The translations under genes were made by a program, and so were the position numbers. The notes beneath the pieces are model-generated. The model was not told the DNA's origin and made no database searches. It saw nothing but the letters and a program-made list of their open reading frames with translations. A stretch of DNA of 64,000 nucleotides from Caprella mutica (taxonomy: Eukaryota; Arthropoda; Malacostraca; Amphipoda; Caprellidae), in NCBI GenBank assembly GCA_947561585.1, contig CANNZV010000434.1, positions 310,001 to 374,000 of the forward strand, read 5' to 3'. Below are positions 48,248-61,834 of the stretch, one piece after another; position 1 is the stretch's first letter; the number at the start of each line of letters is the position of its first letter.

Positions 48248-48441
48248 TAGGGTACTAAGTTCCAAGTTATTGGTTGGTTCTACAATTTCGGACACGTCAG
48301 AAAAGAAAATATTATAATTATTATTTGACTTCCATTCTAATTGGTATCATGGATAAAATAAAAGTTAAATAATGATTACTATATAAAGATTTTCACGTGT
48401 TCGAAAATATGGAACCGTGCAATAACACGGAACTTGCCCTA
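48248..48441. mobile_element. Palindromic MITE, diverged family C
   Basis: The left arm TAGGGTACTAAGTTCCAAGT pairs with the right end reading GGAACTTGCCCTAAA. The centre has ATTGGTATCATGG and AT-rich inverted text. Confidence 0.6.
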
Positions 48442-48809
48442 AAATAGGACATGTTGAATTTCTGAACCAATCGCTTCTAATAACCTCATCTGGATATCAA
48501 TTTTAATATTTTTTTAGTTACCGTGAAATAATCACAAAAAATGTCTCCGTTTTCTATGTCTACGAACGGTTCTTATTTCGAAACATGACTTGAAATAAGT
48601 ACCACTCTTGTTAAAGTGAGTTGTACTTAAAGCGAGGCCTGCCTGTACTTAAAAGTAGAGAGTTACAATAAAATAAAATAAATAAGATTTTTTTCCTATA
48701 TTCATATTGTGCCACCGTCATTGCTTAAGAATGTACAACACCAAACATCACACTTCACTTTTATTGAAATGATATAACTTAAAATATACAGAGGTAAATC
48801 CGGTTCTTT

Positions 48810-48955
48810 AAGGGCGGTCCGGTCACACGAGCGTTTGCAGCGTTTAGAACGCTCCAAAAGCGTCGCGTAAAATGGATACGTATATGGAATGGGTTTGACA
48901 ATATTTTATTCAGACTCAAAACCGCTGTGAAAAATCGCTCGTGTGACATTGCCCT
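48810..48955. mobile_element. MITE with AGGGC ends
   Basis: The left end AGGGCGGTCCGGTCACACGA and the right end TCGTGTGACATTGCCCT are inverted repeats of about 24 bp. The internal text GCAGCGTTTAGAACGC is partly palindromic. It is about 146 bp long and non-coding. Confidence 0.7.
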
Positions 48956-49350
48956 AAACGCTAGTCTACTCATATCTGTGTTTCTTCTATCTGTGTTGGA
49001 GATTTTATTTACTTTCATCTATCGGTATATGTAGACACATGACGATGGTGGTAGTATGGATACATCATTACAGGTAAAAATATCAATTTTTAATGTTACT
49101 CGTAGGTCTACTTTGAAATACGATATTTATATTAATTCAAAATTGGGTACACTTTTCGTGGGTCACCCTGTATACTACATATTATAAATATATTATCACT
49201 ATTATTGAAATAGCAAAATGTGCTATAGTTTTAAATAGTATAGCATGTATATTTAGTGCGTTATATTCCTAAGTAGTGGTATATCATACCATTTAATTAC
49301 ACTAAAATAATCAGAGTTATACGAAATAGTAGAGCATACATATTAATCAC

Positions 49351-49822
49351 ACAGCTAACTACAGAGACATCTGTACATGTAATCACACAGCTAACTACAG
49401 AGACACCTGTACATGTAATCACACAGCTAACTACAGAGACACCTGTACATGTAATCACACAGCTAACTACAGAGACATCTGTACATGTAATCACACAGCT
49501 AACTACAGAGACATCTGTACATGTAATCACACAGCTAACTACAGAGACATCTGTACATGTAATCACACAGCTAACTACAGAGACACCTGTACATGTAATC
49601 ACACAGCTAACTACAGAGACATCTGTACATGTAATCACACAGCTAACTACAGAGACATCTGTACATGTAATCACACAGCTAACTACAGAGACATCTGTAC
49701 ATGTAATCACACAGCTAACTACAGAGACACCTGTACATGTAATCACACAGCTAACTACAGAGACATCTGTACATGTAATCACACAGCTAACTACAGAGAC
49801 ACCTGTACATGTAATCACACAG
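49351..49822. repeat. 36-bp minisatellite, 13 units
   Basis: The unit contains ATCTGTACATGTAATCACAC and AGCTAACTACAGAGAC. The only common variant is ATCTGT against ACCTGT. Confidence 0.96.
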
Positions 49823-49899
49823 TTGGTGGCATTTCTCATTATTTTATTTCAGAGAAAAGAAGAAATAGCGAGAAAAAGAAGAGGAAATGCGTGAACTGA

Positions 49900-49915
49900 G
49901 GGGGGGGGGGGGGGG
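49900..49915 (+). repeat. Poly-G tract, 16 bases
   Basis: An uninterrupted run of 16 G in AT-rich DNA, between two minisatellites. Confidence 0.98.
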
Positions 49916-50080
49916 TGCTATACAGGGGTGCTATACTGGGATGTGTTACAAGTACTATCTACGAATAGTTACAATTACTTGTACATTTTTTATTGCAAAT
50001 ATATGGAGACATTGTTATTTTAAAAATAAAAATTTCAAGCAGTAAAGGTAACTATTAGTAGATAGTAGTTATAACACACC

Positions 50081-50882
50081 CCTGTAACACAGTGCTACAG
50101 CTGTAACACACTCATGTAACACAGTGCTACAGCTGTAACACACTCATGTAACACAGTGTTACATCTGTAACACCCTCATGTAACACAGTGTTACAGCTGT
50201 AACACACTCATGTAACACAGTGTTACAGCTGTAACACCCTCATGTAACACAGTGTTACAGCTGTAACACACTCATGTAACACAGTGTTACAACTGTAACA
50301 CACTCATGTAACACAGTGCTACAGCTGTAACACACTCATGTAACACAGTGCTACAGCTGTAACACACTCATGTAACACAGTGTTACAGCTGTAACACACT
50401 CATGTAACACAGTGCTACAGCTGTAACACACTCATGTAACACAGTGCTACAGCTGTAACACACTCATGTAACACAGTGTTACAGCTGTAACACACTCATG
50501 TAACACAGTGTTACAACTGTAACACACTCATGTAACACAGTGCTACAGCTGTAACACACTCATGTAACACAGTGCTACAGCTGTAACACACTCATGTAAC
50601 ACAGTGTTACAGCTGTAACACACTCATGTAACACAGTGCTACAGCTGTAACACACTCATGTAACACAGTGCTACAGCTGTAACACACTCATGTAACACAG
50701 TGTTACAGCTGTAACACACTCATGTAACACAGTGTTACAGCTGTAACACACTCATGTAACACAGTGTTACAGCTGTAACACACTCATGTAACACAGTGTT
50801 ACAGCTGTAACAACCTTATGTAACACAGTGTTACAGCTGTAACACACTCATGTAACACAGTGTTACAGCTGTAAAACACTGT
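50081..50882. repeat. 32-bp palindromic minisatellite, about 25 units
   Basis: Most units contain the perfect 18-bp palindrome GTGTTACAGCTGTAACAC (or GTGCTACAGCTGTAACAC), joined by ACTCATGTAACACA. A second overlapping inverted repeat is TGTAACACAGTGTTACA. Confidence 0.96.
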
Positions 50883-52590
50883 AATACAGTTTATATATCA
50901 TCTAATAATTCCCCATCACTTTTCTGCAATTTATTAATGTTAAAATAGTTACCTAATCTGCATTGCTCGTTACTTTGCATATTTGATGTCTAAAAGTTAA
51001 TGTATGCAAGATAACTGTATCTATAAGATACACATGATATACTCAATAGGTACATGTATCTGTTACTAGCTATAACACACACCAATAAACAACATCTTAA
51101 GTAATACAAACTACAAAATGTTGCCAAGCAAATAGACATTAGCGTAATTAAATCTCGAAGTTATTAGCAAGAGTGAGTTAGCGTGGTATATAGGTAGAAT
51201 AGAATGTAAACAATGTAGTATGTAAATAATGACTATACTATCACAATATAGTAACTTTGAATGGATAGAACAAGGTTTAACGAATAGGGAAAAAATTGCC
51301 AGACGTACGATTTCTTGAAGATAGTTGTGAGACAGTGAGACAAATGCTTTTTCTCTAAAACCCAGGAAAATGTCCACAAGAAAAAAAAAACAACGGGAAA
51401 TTTGCCCACAGGAAAAATGCCCAACCATACATATTTCAATGGTAGTTTCGTACTCAGTATTCATTGAAATTAATTAATGTATCATAAATTTTTTTTAATA
51501 TAATCGTTTTTTCGCTAAAAAAAAAGACAAAAAACAAAGAGCTGTGCACTTCGTCGATAAGTGTGAGAAAAGAACAATTTCTGTCTTTCATCTTGAATAT
51601 CTCTTAAACGGTTGATTGAACACCTAAGTGATACAACTCAGAATTGTTTAGAATTTAATTATCTATCGAATGGTATCATATTTCAATAGAATGGTTTTTC
51701 CGCTGGAAAAGGAACAAAAAACTAACTGCTGTTCACTTTGTTGTCCGTTGATTAGGGGCACTGGTTAACATTTTCATCTGCTTTAATTACTTTAGCTAAA
51801 ATAAAAACAAACATAATATTGCAATAATAAAATAAGAAATAAATAATATAAAATGTCAATTATATGTAACATAAGTTACATGACACTGCAATGATATAAT
51901 AATTTTTTGTGGGTTACCGATTTTACTAATTTATACAGGCTAGTATATATATTATTTATTATTAAGAATTATTTAGATAGCACTTTTTACAAAAGAAATT
52001 ATCCAAAAAATTGTGGATGCAGCTATTAGTAACATTTTGAAGTTGTCGTATTTTTTCTATTCGTCTAACCTGTTATAGTCTATGAACATTGGAAAAAAGC
52101 TTCTCTTCATACTTTTTAACTTGTCATCATTGGTTATTATATGTAGGACCAAGTTTTTATGTAATACAAGTACTTTGTATTATTTAAAATCTTATATAAA
52201 GTTATTTATATTATTATATCATATTAAGTAATATTACTGTTCATTTTTTGTTTTCAGAATAAAATTCTTTGTGCCAATTATCATTTTGTGAAGTGTCCGT
52301 CACCCCCTGAGACATGGTACATAAGAGTATTTTGAAGTTAATTATAGCTAGGCTATATAGAGGAAATGAACTAATTTGCTACATTGATACCAACATGGTA
52401 AAGAACTTAATGCTAGTGAAATATATAGAACATTTTAACTATTCGTCTAATGTACTACATATCAAATGAACATGAGAAAATAATATTACATATTTGATAA
52501 AAAGATTAGTTACATATATAAGTAGCTAGTTTTCATTATTTAAGCATCTGTATTTTTCCAGCAATGGTCAATCACTGGATTAGGGACATT
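50883..52590. other. AT-rich DNA, no gene seen
   Basis: No supported coding exon. Short frames here are AT-rich chance openings. Confidence 0.5.
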
Positions 52591-52593
52591 ATT

Positions 52594-55500
52594 TAAGATA
52601 TAATGCTATTTTAATTATAATGCTATTTAAATTATAATGCTATTTTAATTATAATGCTATTTAAATTATAATGCTATTTTAATTATAATGCTATTTAAAT
52701 TATAATGCTATTTTAATTATAATGCAATTTAAATTATAATGCTATTTTAATTATAATGCTATTTTAATTATAATGCTATTTTAATTATAATGCTATTTAA
52801 ATTATAATGCTATTTTAATTATAATGCTATTTAAATTATAATGCTATTTTAATTATAATGCTATTTTAATTATAATGCTATTTTAATCAGAATGCTATTT
52901 TAATTATAATGCTATTTTAATCAGAATAATATTTTAATTATAATGCTATTCTAATTATAATGCTATTTTAATTATAATGCTATTTAAATTATAATGCTAT
53001 TTTAATTATAATGCTATTTTAATTATAATGCTATTTTAATTATAATGCTATTTTAATCAGAATGCTATTTTAATTATAATGCTATTTCAATCAGAATGCT
53101 ATTTTAATTATAATGCTATTTTAATCAGAATGCTATTTTAATCAGAATGCTATTTTAATTATAATGCTATTTAAATTATAATGCTATTTAAATTATAATG
53201 CTATTTAAATTATAATGCTATTTAAATTATAATGCTATTTAAATTATAATGCTATTTTAATTATAATGCTATTTAAATTATAATGCTATTTTAATTATAA
53301 TGCTATTTAAATTATTATGCTATTTTAATTATAATGCTATTTAAATTATAATGCTATTTAAATTATAATGCTATTTAAATTATAATGCTATTTAAATTAT
53401 AATGCTATTTAAATTATAATGCTATTTAAATTATAATGCTATTTAAATTATAATGCTATTTTAATTATAATGCTATTTTAATTATAATGCTATTTAAATT
53501 ATAATGCTATTTTAATTATAATGCTATTTTAATTATAATGCTATTTTAATTATAATGCTATTTTAATTATAATGCTATTTTAATTATGATGCTATTTTAA
53601 TTATAATGCTATTTTAATTATAATGCTATTTTATTTATAATGCTATTTTAATTATAATGCTATTTTAATTATAATGCTATTTTAATCCGAATACTATTTC
53701 AATTATAATGCTATTTTAATTATAATGCTATTTTAATTATAATGCTATTTTAATTATAATGCTATTTTAATTATAATGCTATTTTAATTATAATGCTATT
53801 TTAATTATAATGCTATTTTAATTATAATGCTATTTTAATTATAATGCTATTTAAATTATAATGCTATTTTAATTATAATGCTATTTTAATTATAATACTA
53901 TTTTAATTATAATGCTATTTAAATTATAATGCTATTTTAATTATAATGCTATTTAAATTATAATGCTATTTTAATTATAATGCTATTTTAATTATAATGC
54001 TATTTTAATCAGGATGCTATTTTAATTATAATGCTATTTTAATCAGAATAATATTTTAATTATAATGCTATTCTAATTATAATGCTATTTTAATTATAAT
54101 GCTATTTAAATTATAATGCTATTTTAATTATAATGCTATTTTAATTATAATGCTATTTTAATTATAATGCTATTTTATTTATAATGCTATTTTAATCAGA
54201 ATGCTATTTTAATTATAATGCTATTTCAATCAGAATGCTATTTTAATTATAATGCTATTTTAATCAGAATGCTATTTTAATCAGAATGCTATTTTAATTA
54301 TAATGCTATTATAATTAGAATGCTATTTTAATTATAATGCTATTTAAATTATAATGCTATTTAAATTATAATGCTATTTAAATTATAATGCTATTTTAAT
54401 TATAATGCTATTTAAATTATAATGCTATTTTAATTATAATGCTATTTAAATTATTATGCTATTTTAATTATAATGCTATTTAAATTATAATGCTATTTAA
54501 ATTATAATGCTATTTTAATTATAATGCTATTTAAATTATAATGCTATTTAAATTATAATGCTATTTAAATTATAATGCTATTTAAATTATAATGCTATTT
54601 AAATTATAATGCTATTTTAATTATAATGCTATTTTAATTATAATGCTATTTTAATTATAATGCTATTTAAATTATAATGCTATTTTAATTATAATGCTAT
54701 TTTAATTATAATGCTATTTTAATTATAATGCTATTTTGATTATAATGCTATTTTAATTATAATGCTATTTTAATTATAATGCTATTTTAATTATAATGCT
54801 ATTTTAATTATAATGCTATTTTAATGATAATGCTATTTTAATTCGAATACTATTTCAATTATAATGCTATTTTAATTATAATGCTATTTTAATTATAATG
54901 CTATTTTAATTATAATGCTATTTTAATTATAATGCTATTTTAATTATAATGCTATTTTAATTATAATGCTATTTTAATTATAATGCTATTTTAATTATAA
55001 TGCTATTTTAATTATAATGCTATTTTAATTATAATGCTATTTTAATTATAATGCTATTTTAATTATAATGCTATTTTAATTATAATGCTATTTTAATCAG
55101 AATGCTATTCAAATTATAATGCTATTTTAATTATAATGCTATTTTAATTATAATGCTATTTTAATTATAATGCTATTTTAATTATAATGCTATTTTAATC
55201 AGAATGCTATTTTAATCAGAATGCTATTTTAATTATAATGCTATTTTAATCAGAATGCTATTATAATTAGAATGCTATTTTAATTATAATGCTATTTTAA
55301 TCAGAATGCTATTATAATTAGAATGCTATTTTAATTATAATGCTATTTTAATTATAATGCTATTTTAATCAGAATGCTATTATAATTAGAATGCTATTTT
55401 AATCAGAATGCTATTTTAATTATAATGCTATTTTAATTATAATGCTATTTTAATTATAATGCTATTTTAATCAGAATGCTATTATAATTAGAATGCTATT

Positions 55501-56764
55501 TTAATCAGAATGCTATTTTAATTATAATGCTATTTTAATTATAATGCTATTTTAATTATAATGCTATTTTAATTATAATGCTATTTTAATTATAATGCTA
55601 TTTTAATTATAATGCTATTTTAATTATAATGCTATTTTAATTATAATGCTATTTTAATTATAATGCTATTTTAATTATAATGCTATTTTAATTATAATGC
55701 TATTTTAATTATAATGCTATTTTAATCAGAATGCTATTCAAATTATAATGCTATTTTAATTATAATGCTATTTTAATTATAATGCTATTTTAATTATAAT
55801 GCTATTTTAATTATAATGCTATTTTAATCAGAATGCTATTTTAATCAGAATGCTATTTTAATTATAATGCTATTTTAATCAGAATGCTATTATAATTAGA
55901 ATGCTATTTTAATTATAATGCTATTTTAATCAGAATGCTATTATAATTAGAATGCTATTTTAATTATAATGCTATTTTAATTATAATGCTATTTTAATCA
56001 GAATGCTATTATAATTAGAATGCTATTTTAATCAGAATGCTATTTTAATTATAATGCTATTTTAATTATAATGCTATTTTAATCAGAATGCTATTATAAT
56101 TAGAATGCTATTTTAATTATAATGCTATTTTAATTATAATGCTATTTTAATCAGAATGCTATTATAATTAGAATGCTATTTTAATCAGAATGCTATTTTA
56201 ATTATAATGCTATTTTAATCAGAATGCTATTATTATTAGAATGCTATTTTAATTATAATGCTATTTTAATCAGAATGCTATTTTAATCAGAATGCTATTA
56301 TAATTAGAATGCTATTTTAATCAGAATGCTATTTTAATTATAATGCTATTTTAATTATAATGCTATTTTAATTATAATGCTATTTTAATCAGAATGCTAT
56401 TATAATTAGAATGCTATTTTAATCAGAATGCTATTTTAATTATAATGCTATTTTAATCAGAATGCTATTATAATTAGAATGCTATTTTAATTATAATGCT
56501 ATTTTAATCAGAATGCTATTTTAATTATAATGCTATTTTAATTATAATGCTATTTTAATTATAATGCTATTTTAATCAGAATGCTATTATAATTAGAATG
56601 CTATTTTAATTATAATGCTATTTTAATTATAATGCTATTTTAATCAGAATGCTATTTTAATCAGAATGCTATTATAATTAGAATGCTATTTTAATCAGAA
56701 TGCTATTTTAATTAAAATGCTATTTTAATTAGAATGCTATTTTAATCAGAATGCTATTTTAAAT
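52594..56764. repeat. 17-bp AT-rich array, about 245 units
   Basis: The unit is TTAATTATAATGCTATT, with variants AAATTATAATGC, TAATCAGAATGC and ATAATTAGAATGC. Variants are ordered: plain units lie left and CAGAATGC/TTAGAATGC pairs lie right. Rare variants recur at distances of about 1.1 kb and 0.63 kb, showing block duplication. Confidence 0.97.
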
Positions 56765-56830
56765 AGTAACAAGTTGGATTAAAATTCACTTTGAAGATAT
56801 TCGTTAGGAAGTTAGTAGAGTGAAAGCAAT

Positions 56831-57311
56831 TAGGGTGAGTTACGAATTATTGGTCAGTTTCACATCTTCAGTCATATAAGAAAGAACGATATGATAATGA
56901 TTACCTTCGCAGAATGCGAGAAGGTCATATTTTCATCAGACTTTATTTATTTATTTATTTATCATCTTGTTATTCGCTTAACTGAAAAAGTATTCAACCA
57001 AATTGCTTGAAATTTCGTGAAACGATTGGTCCATGTCCAGTGACCTGCTGCAGGAATTTTGGGAGCGACCCGGTCAAAGGTCAAGGTCATTTATAACTCA
57101 AAAAGTATTAAACCATATTGCATGAAACTAGGCAGGACGAGTGCTTATTATCCAGTAAGCATTAGATTAAATTTTGGAAGGGAACGGGTCAAAACGGCGG
57201 TGAAGGTATGCGCTAATAAATTAAAGAAATGAATAATAATATAATATAATAGTTTATTTTTATTTATGACCGAAGATGTGAAACTGACCGATAATTCGAA
57301 ACTTACCCTAT
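56831..57311. mobile_element. Palindromic MITE family C, split by a family B insertion
   Basis: The left arm TAGGGTGAGTTACGAATTAT and the right end CGATAATTCGAAACTTACCC match as inverted repeats with TA ends. They are the same family as 32255-32390. The interior is interrupted by a family B element at 56903-57213. Confidence 0.85.
56903..57213 (+). repeat. Dispersed repeat family B, nested copy
   Basis: The copy runs from ACCTTCGCAGAATGCGAGAA to GGTGAAGGTATGCGCT. It contains two internal units and GGTCAAAGGTCAAGGTCAT. Its edges are sharply defined by the interrupted MITE. Confidence 0.85.
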
Positions 57312-57890
57312 TTATTCTGCCATTTGGAAAAACAGTGAATGACTTTACTAATCACAAGCATATTTTATTAATGTTCAATCTGATATTTTTTATGGTAAAG
57401 CCAATAACTATTAAATACGACCACCTAAAGTAGTAATGAATAGAAAGAACTATTATAAATATACACGATGAATGTATTTAAATGTTAAGCTGTAACATTT
57501 AGCACCACTTTTTAATGTAATTAATACGTTCAGTACTATTCTGACAATCACATAATAATTAGTTATTTTAGTACATATATTTAATAGACATATATTTTAT
57601 ATAATTGCATATATATGTAACTATTATAAATATTTTTCTGTACCATTCTTCTATTGAATTCAACTCTTCAGTAATTGCGATGCTTGCATGTATAACAGCT
57701 CACATAGGTCACTTCACGATGGTAATTATGTGTTACTATTATATGATAACTTTTTCATCAATTGTTTTATCTTCATGACATGCATGCATAAATATAGTTA
57801 ACTAAACTTGAAAATGAATGCTACCAATTATCAATGGTAAATCACTAACAATCACTAACAAATCACGTTAAAAAGTTATAATGAAAAAGA
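57312..57890. other. AT-rich DNA, no gene seen
   Basis: No supported feature. Confidence 0.5.
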
Positions 57891-59342
57891 GAAGTCACTG
57901 TGATGATGTACTATCAGAGGAAAGAGTCACTGTGATGATGTACTATCAAAGAAAAGAGTCATTGTGATGATGTACTATCAGAGAAAAGAGTCACTGTGAT
58001 GATGTACTATCAGAGGAAAGAGTCACTGTGATGATGTACTATCAGAGAAAGGAGTCACTGTGATGATGTACTATCAGAGGAAAGAGTCACTGTGATGATG
58101 TACTATAAGAGAAAAGAGTCACTGTGATGATGTACTATAAGAGAAAAGAGTCACTGTGATGATGTACTATCAGAGAAAAGAGTCACTGTGATGATGTACT
58201 ATCAGAGAAAAAAGTCACTGTGATGATGTACTATCAGAGAAAAGAGTCACTGTGATGATGTACTATCAGAGAATAGAGTCACTGTGATGATGTACTATCA
58301 GAGAAAAGAGTGACAGTGATGATGTACCATCAGAGAAAAGAGTCACTGTGATGGTGTACTATCAGAGAAAAGAGTCACTGTGATGATGTACTATCAGAGG
58401 AAAGAGTCACTGTGATGATGTACTATCAGAGAAAAGAGTCACTGTGATGATGTACTATCAGAGGAAAGAGTCACTGTGATGATGTACCATCAGAGAAAAG
58501 AGTCACTGTGATGATGTACTATCAGAGAAAAGAGTCACTGTGATGATGTACTATCAGAGAAAAGAGTCACTGTCATGATGTACTATCGAAGAAAAGAGTC
58601 ATTGTGATGATGTACTATCAGAAAAAAGAGTCACTGTGATGATGTACTATCAGAGGAAAGAGTCACTGTGATGATGTACTATCAGAGAAAGGAGTCACTG
58701 TGATGATGTACTATCAAAAAAAAGAGTCACTGTGATGATGTACTATCAGAGGAAAGAGTCACTGTGATGATGTACTATCAGAGAAAGGAGTCACTGTGAT
58801 GATGTACTATCAGAGGAAAGAGTCACTGTGATGATGTACTATAAGAGAAAAGAGTCACTGTGATGATGTACTATCAGAGAAAAGAGTCACTGTGATGATG
58901 TACTATCAGAAAAAAGAGTCACTGTGATGATGTACTATCAGAGAAAAGAGTCACTGTGATGATGTACTATCAGAGAATAGAGTCACTGTGATGATGTACT
59001 ATCAGAGAAAAGAGTGACAGTGATGATGTACCATCAGAGAAAAGAGTCACTGTGATGGTGTACTATCAGAGAAAAGAGTCACTGTGATGATGTACTATCA
59101 GAGGAAAGAGTCACTGTGATGATGTACTATCAGAGAAAAGAGTCACTGTGATGATGTACTATCAGAGGAAAGAGTCACTGTGATGATGTACCATCAGAGA
59201 AAAGAGTCACTGTGATGATGTACTATCAGAGAAAAGAGTCACTGTGATGATGTACTATCAGAGAAAAGAGTCACTGTCATGATGTACTATCAAAGAAAAG
59301 AGTCATTGTGATGATGTACTATCAGAAAAAAGAGTCACTGTG
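57891..59342. repeat. 32-bp minisatellite with a 704-bp higher-order period, ends at an ambiguous base
   Basis: About 45 units contain AGTCACTGTGATGATGTACT and ATCAGAGAAA. Rare variants (GAATAGAG, GTGACAGTG, GATGGTGTAC) recur exactly 704 bases (22 units) apart, for example GAATAG at 58271 and 58975. The array stops at an N at 59343, suggesting an assembly join. Confidence 0.95.
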
Positions 59343-59343
59343 N

Positions 59344-60724
59344 TAGTACTTGTACAATTACAGTAGTCGGTAAGTGGGGATTAGCATAGCCATATTAACC
59401 TTTAGATTTGTGAAGTGTATTACGGTTGTGATAATATGCTTTTAAAATCATAGATCCTAAAACTATTGTAGACGGAGAGAATTAAACAGTATTGAATCGT
59501 TCTAAACCAGCGGTATATAGTATTTGATACCATTTCATTTCATTTTGTCTATGACATTCTTAAGATCTATGATGTTAAAAGCATATTGTCACAACCATAC
59601 TTATTTTAATCAATGTGGATACCCTCCATTACATTTCCATTTAGAAATATCCTTAGTGTTTAGAAATTCTCATGACTGTATTTTCTAGATGTGAAGACCA
59701 CCACTTATAGAAATTTCCTAAGCTCTTCTATTTTAAAAGTAATCTACAGAGTTTCTCAGAACTTTAGCTAGAAGTCAAAAGACTGTAGAGTTGATGTTCC
59801 AGTACACCTGTGAATGACTGTACGCAGAGTGCATGTGAACCAAGTTTATGGAACTTCAGTGACAATTTTACAGGAATAAAGACGACCGGAGTGCTTTTCT
59901 ATATATATATATATATATATATGTGCGCAACGTTATTTCTTATTTTATATACCAACACTCCTGTGATATTACCATTTCGAAAAATGGTTCAGAGAAGAGC
60001 TTAAGAATTTTTGTTCGTGTTTATAGTGTTGAGTAATTAAAAGTATGATTAAAAGTTTAACATATGATGAACGTGAGAGATTATGTTGAAATGTGAGCAA
60101 ATTTGATGATAATTAAAATTTTAATTCATGACATTTGAATCAAGCTAATATAAATTAATAAAAATATCATATTTCAATTTTTCGTTGCTAGTTTTTAAAA
60201 GTTTAATTTTGAAGAATTTATTTATTTGAATATTGTCATTTAAAAAATTCTCCTTTACTGTAGGATGCTAGGATACATTAACAAATTAATAATAAATCAT
60301 TAAAAGATGATCTATATATTCCTAATTCACACACTGGATGTAGCTAAATAAACATATATTCCATGTAACATATCTATTGCATTTAACAAACTAAACCGAT
60401 TGAAGTTCAGTTCATCGAAATAGTTTCCCATTCTATTACTTAATTAAGCCCTAAAAACCTCCTTCTCCGACCCATTATGTCAGGCCAGGATAATAATTAC
60501 TGGATTCCAATAACTAAAAGGCCTGAGGAGCTGAGCTCCTAAAGAAATGAAAGATGAGTCGCTTATGGTCCTTGTGAGTTGATTATTATTAGATACTAGT
60601 GTACTCGTGCCGTCAAAATGGACGATACTTTTAATGTATCATTACAAAAGTTCAATTTATGTGTATTATATAAATTAGTGTTAATGACAAACAGATATAA
60701 ACTGCTCTTATTATATTATCATTA
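59344..60724. other. AT-rich DNA, no gene seen
   Basis: Includes an (AT)n run near 59901-59921. No exon is supported. Confidence 0.5.
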
Positions 60725-61010
60725 TGAACCAGGGATAAATTCTTTTGTTCCAGGAATATATCCTTCTTGCCTGGAATATTCCCCTAAAATTCCAGGAATA
60801 AATTCTTCTTGCCTGGGATATTCCCTTGATATCCCAGGAATAAATCCTTATTGCCTGGGATATTCCCCTATATAATATTCTAGGAATAAATTTTTCTTGC
60901 CGGGGATATTCCCTTGATATCGCGGGAATAAATCCTTCTTGCCGATCAGATATACCCTTCTTGCCTAGGATATTGCCTTGATATCCCAGGAATAAATCCT
61001 TCTTTCCCGT
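60725..61010. repeat. Degenerate tandem repeat of about 42 bp
   Basis: Units contain CCAGGAATAAATTCTTCTTG and CCTGGGATATTCCC. The words are mutually palindromic (TTGATATCCCAGGAATA against CCTGGGATATTCC), so neighbouring halves can pair. Confidence 0.8.
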
Positions 61011-61237
61011 GTTTACTGAATTTTGTATATTTTTGCTAATCAAATTCATCAATCGACTTCAGTCAATCTGACTCTAATTAATCTCAGTAATCTATCCACA
61101 ACTGACCCAAATAATTTAATCGAATTCTGAACATCTCTCAATTTGAAACTCTGATCGCAGTTCGGCTTTAAACATTCAGATTCTAGACCTGCTGACTAAG
61201 GGAATTTATCTCGTCTTGGGCTTTCCTTCCAATACCT

Positions 61238-61425
61238 ATATTTATTTTGAATGGATTGGTAGAACTTCATTTGGTGTTTCATGGACGTGCTTTCGAATAT
61301 CTATATTTATATTGAATGGAGTTGAAGACCTTCATTTGGTGTTTCATGGACGTGCTTTCGAATATCTATATTTATATTGAATGGATTGGTAGACCTTCAT
61401 TTGGTGTTTCGGGAACGTGTTTTGA
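61238..61425. repeat. 66-bp tandem repeat, about three units
   Basis: The word CTTCATTTGGTGTTTC recurs at 61265, 61330 and 61396 with flanking TATTTATATTGAATGGA. Confidence 0.88.
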
Positions 61426-61834
61426 ATCATATTATACTTACGTGACAGAACACGATGTCATCATGTTTTTATTTTATTTTGAACACTATCATATTGCTAC
61501 GTGTTAAAATATTCAATACTAAAATGCGTATACATCGACTCAACTTCTTAGATCGTATGAATGATATAGGAAACGATCAATATATCACAATAAAGTGGAT
61601 AAATTAATGTGAACTTCATTACCCCAAGTTCAGTTCATTTGACAGAATGATACATCTTGAGAAAACCTGTGAATTGCATAATATTTCTCTGCAGTTAAAA
61701 TTGTTTGAACAATTTGCAATCGATATATTTTCTTCATCTTGAGTCTACAATAGGAATAATGTTTCTTTCTTTTTTATGTGGCTCGCTATATCATTGGCCA
61801 TGTATACATTGTACAATTATGATCTGTAATGATT

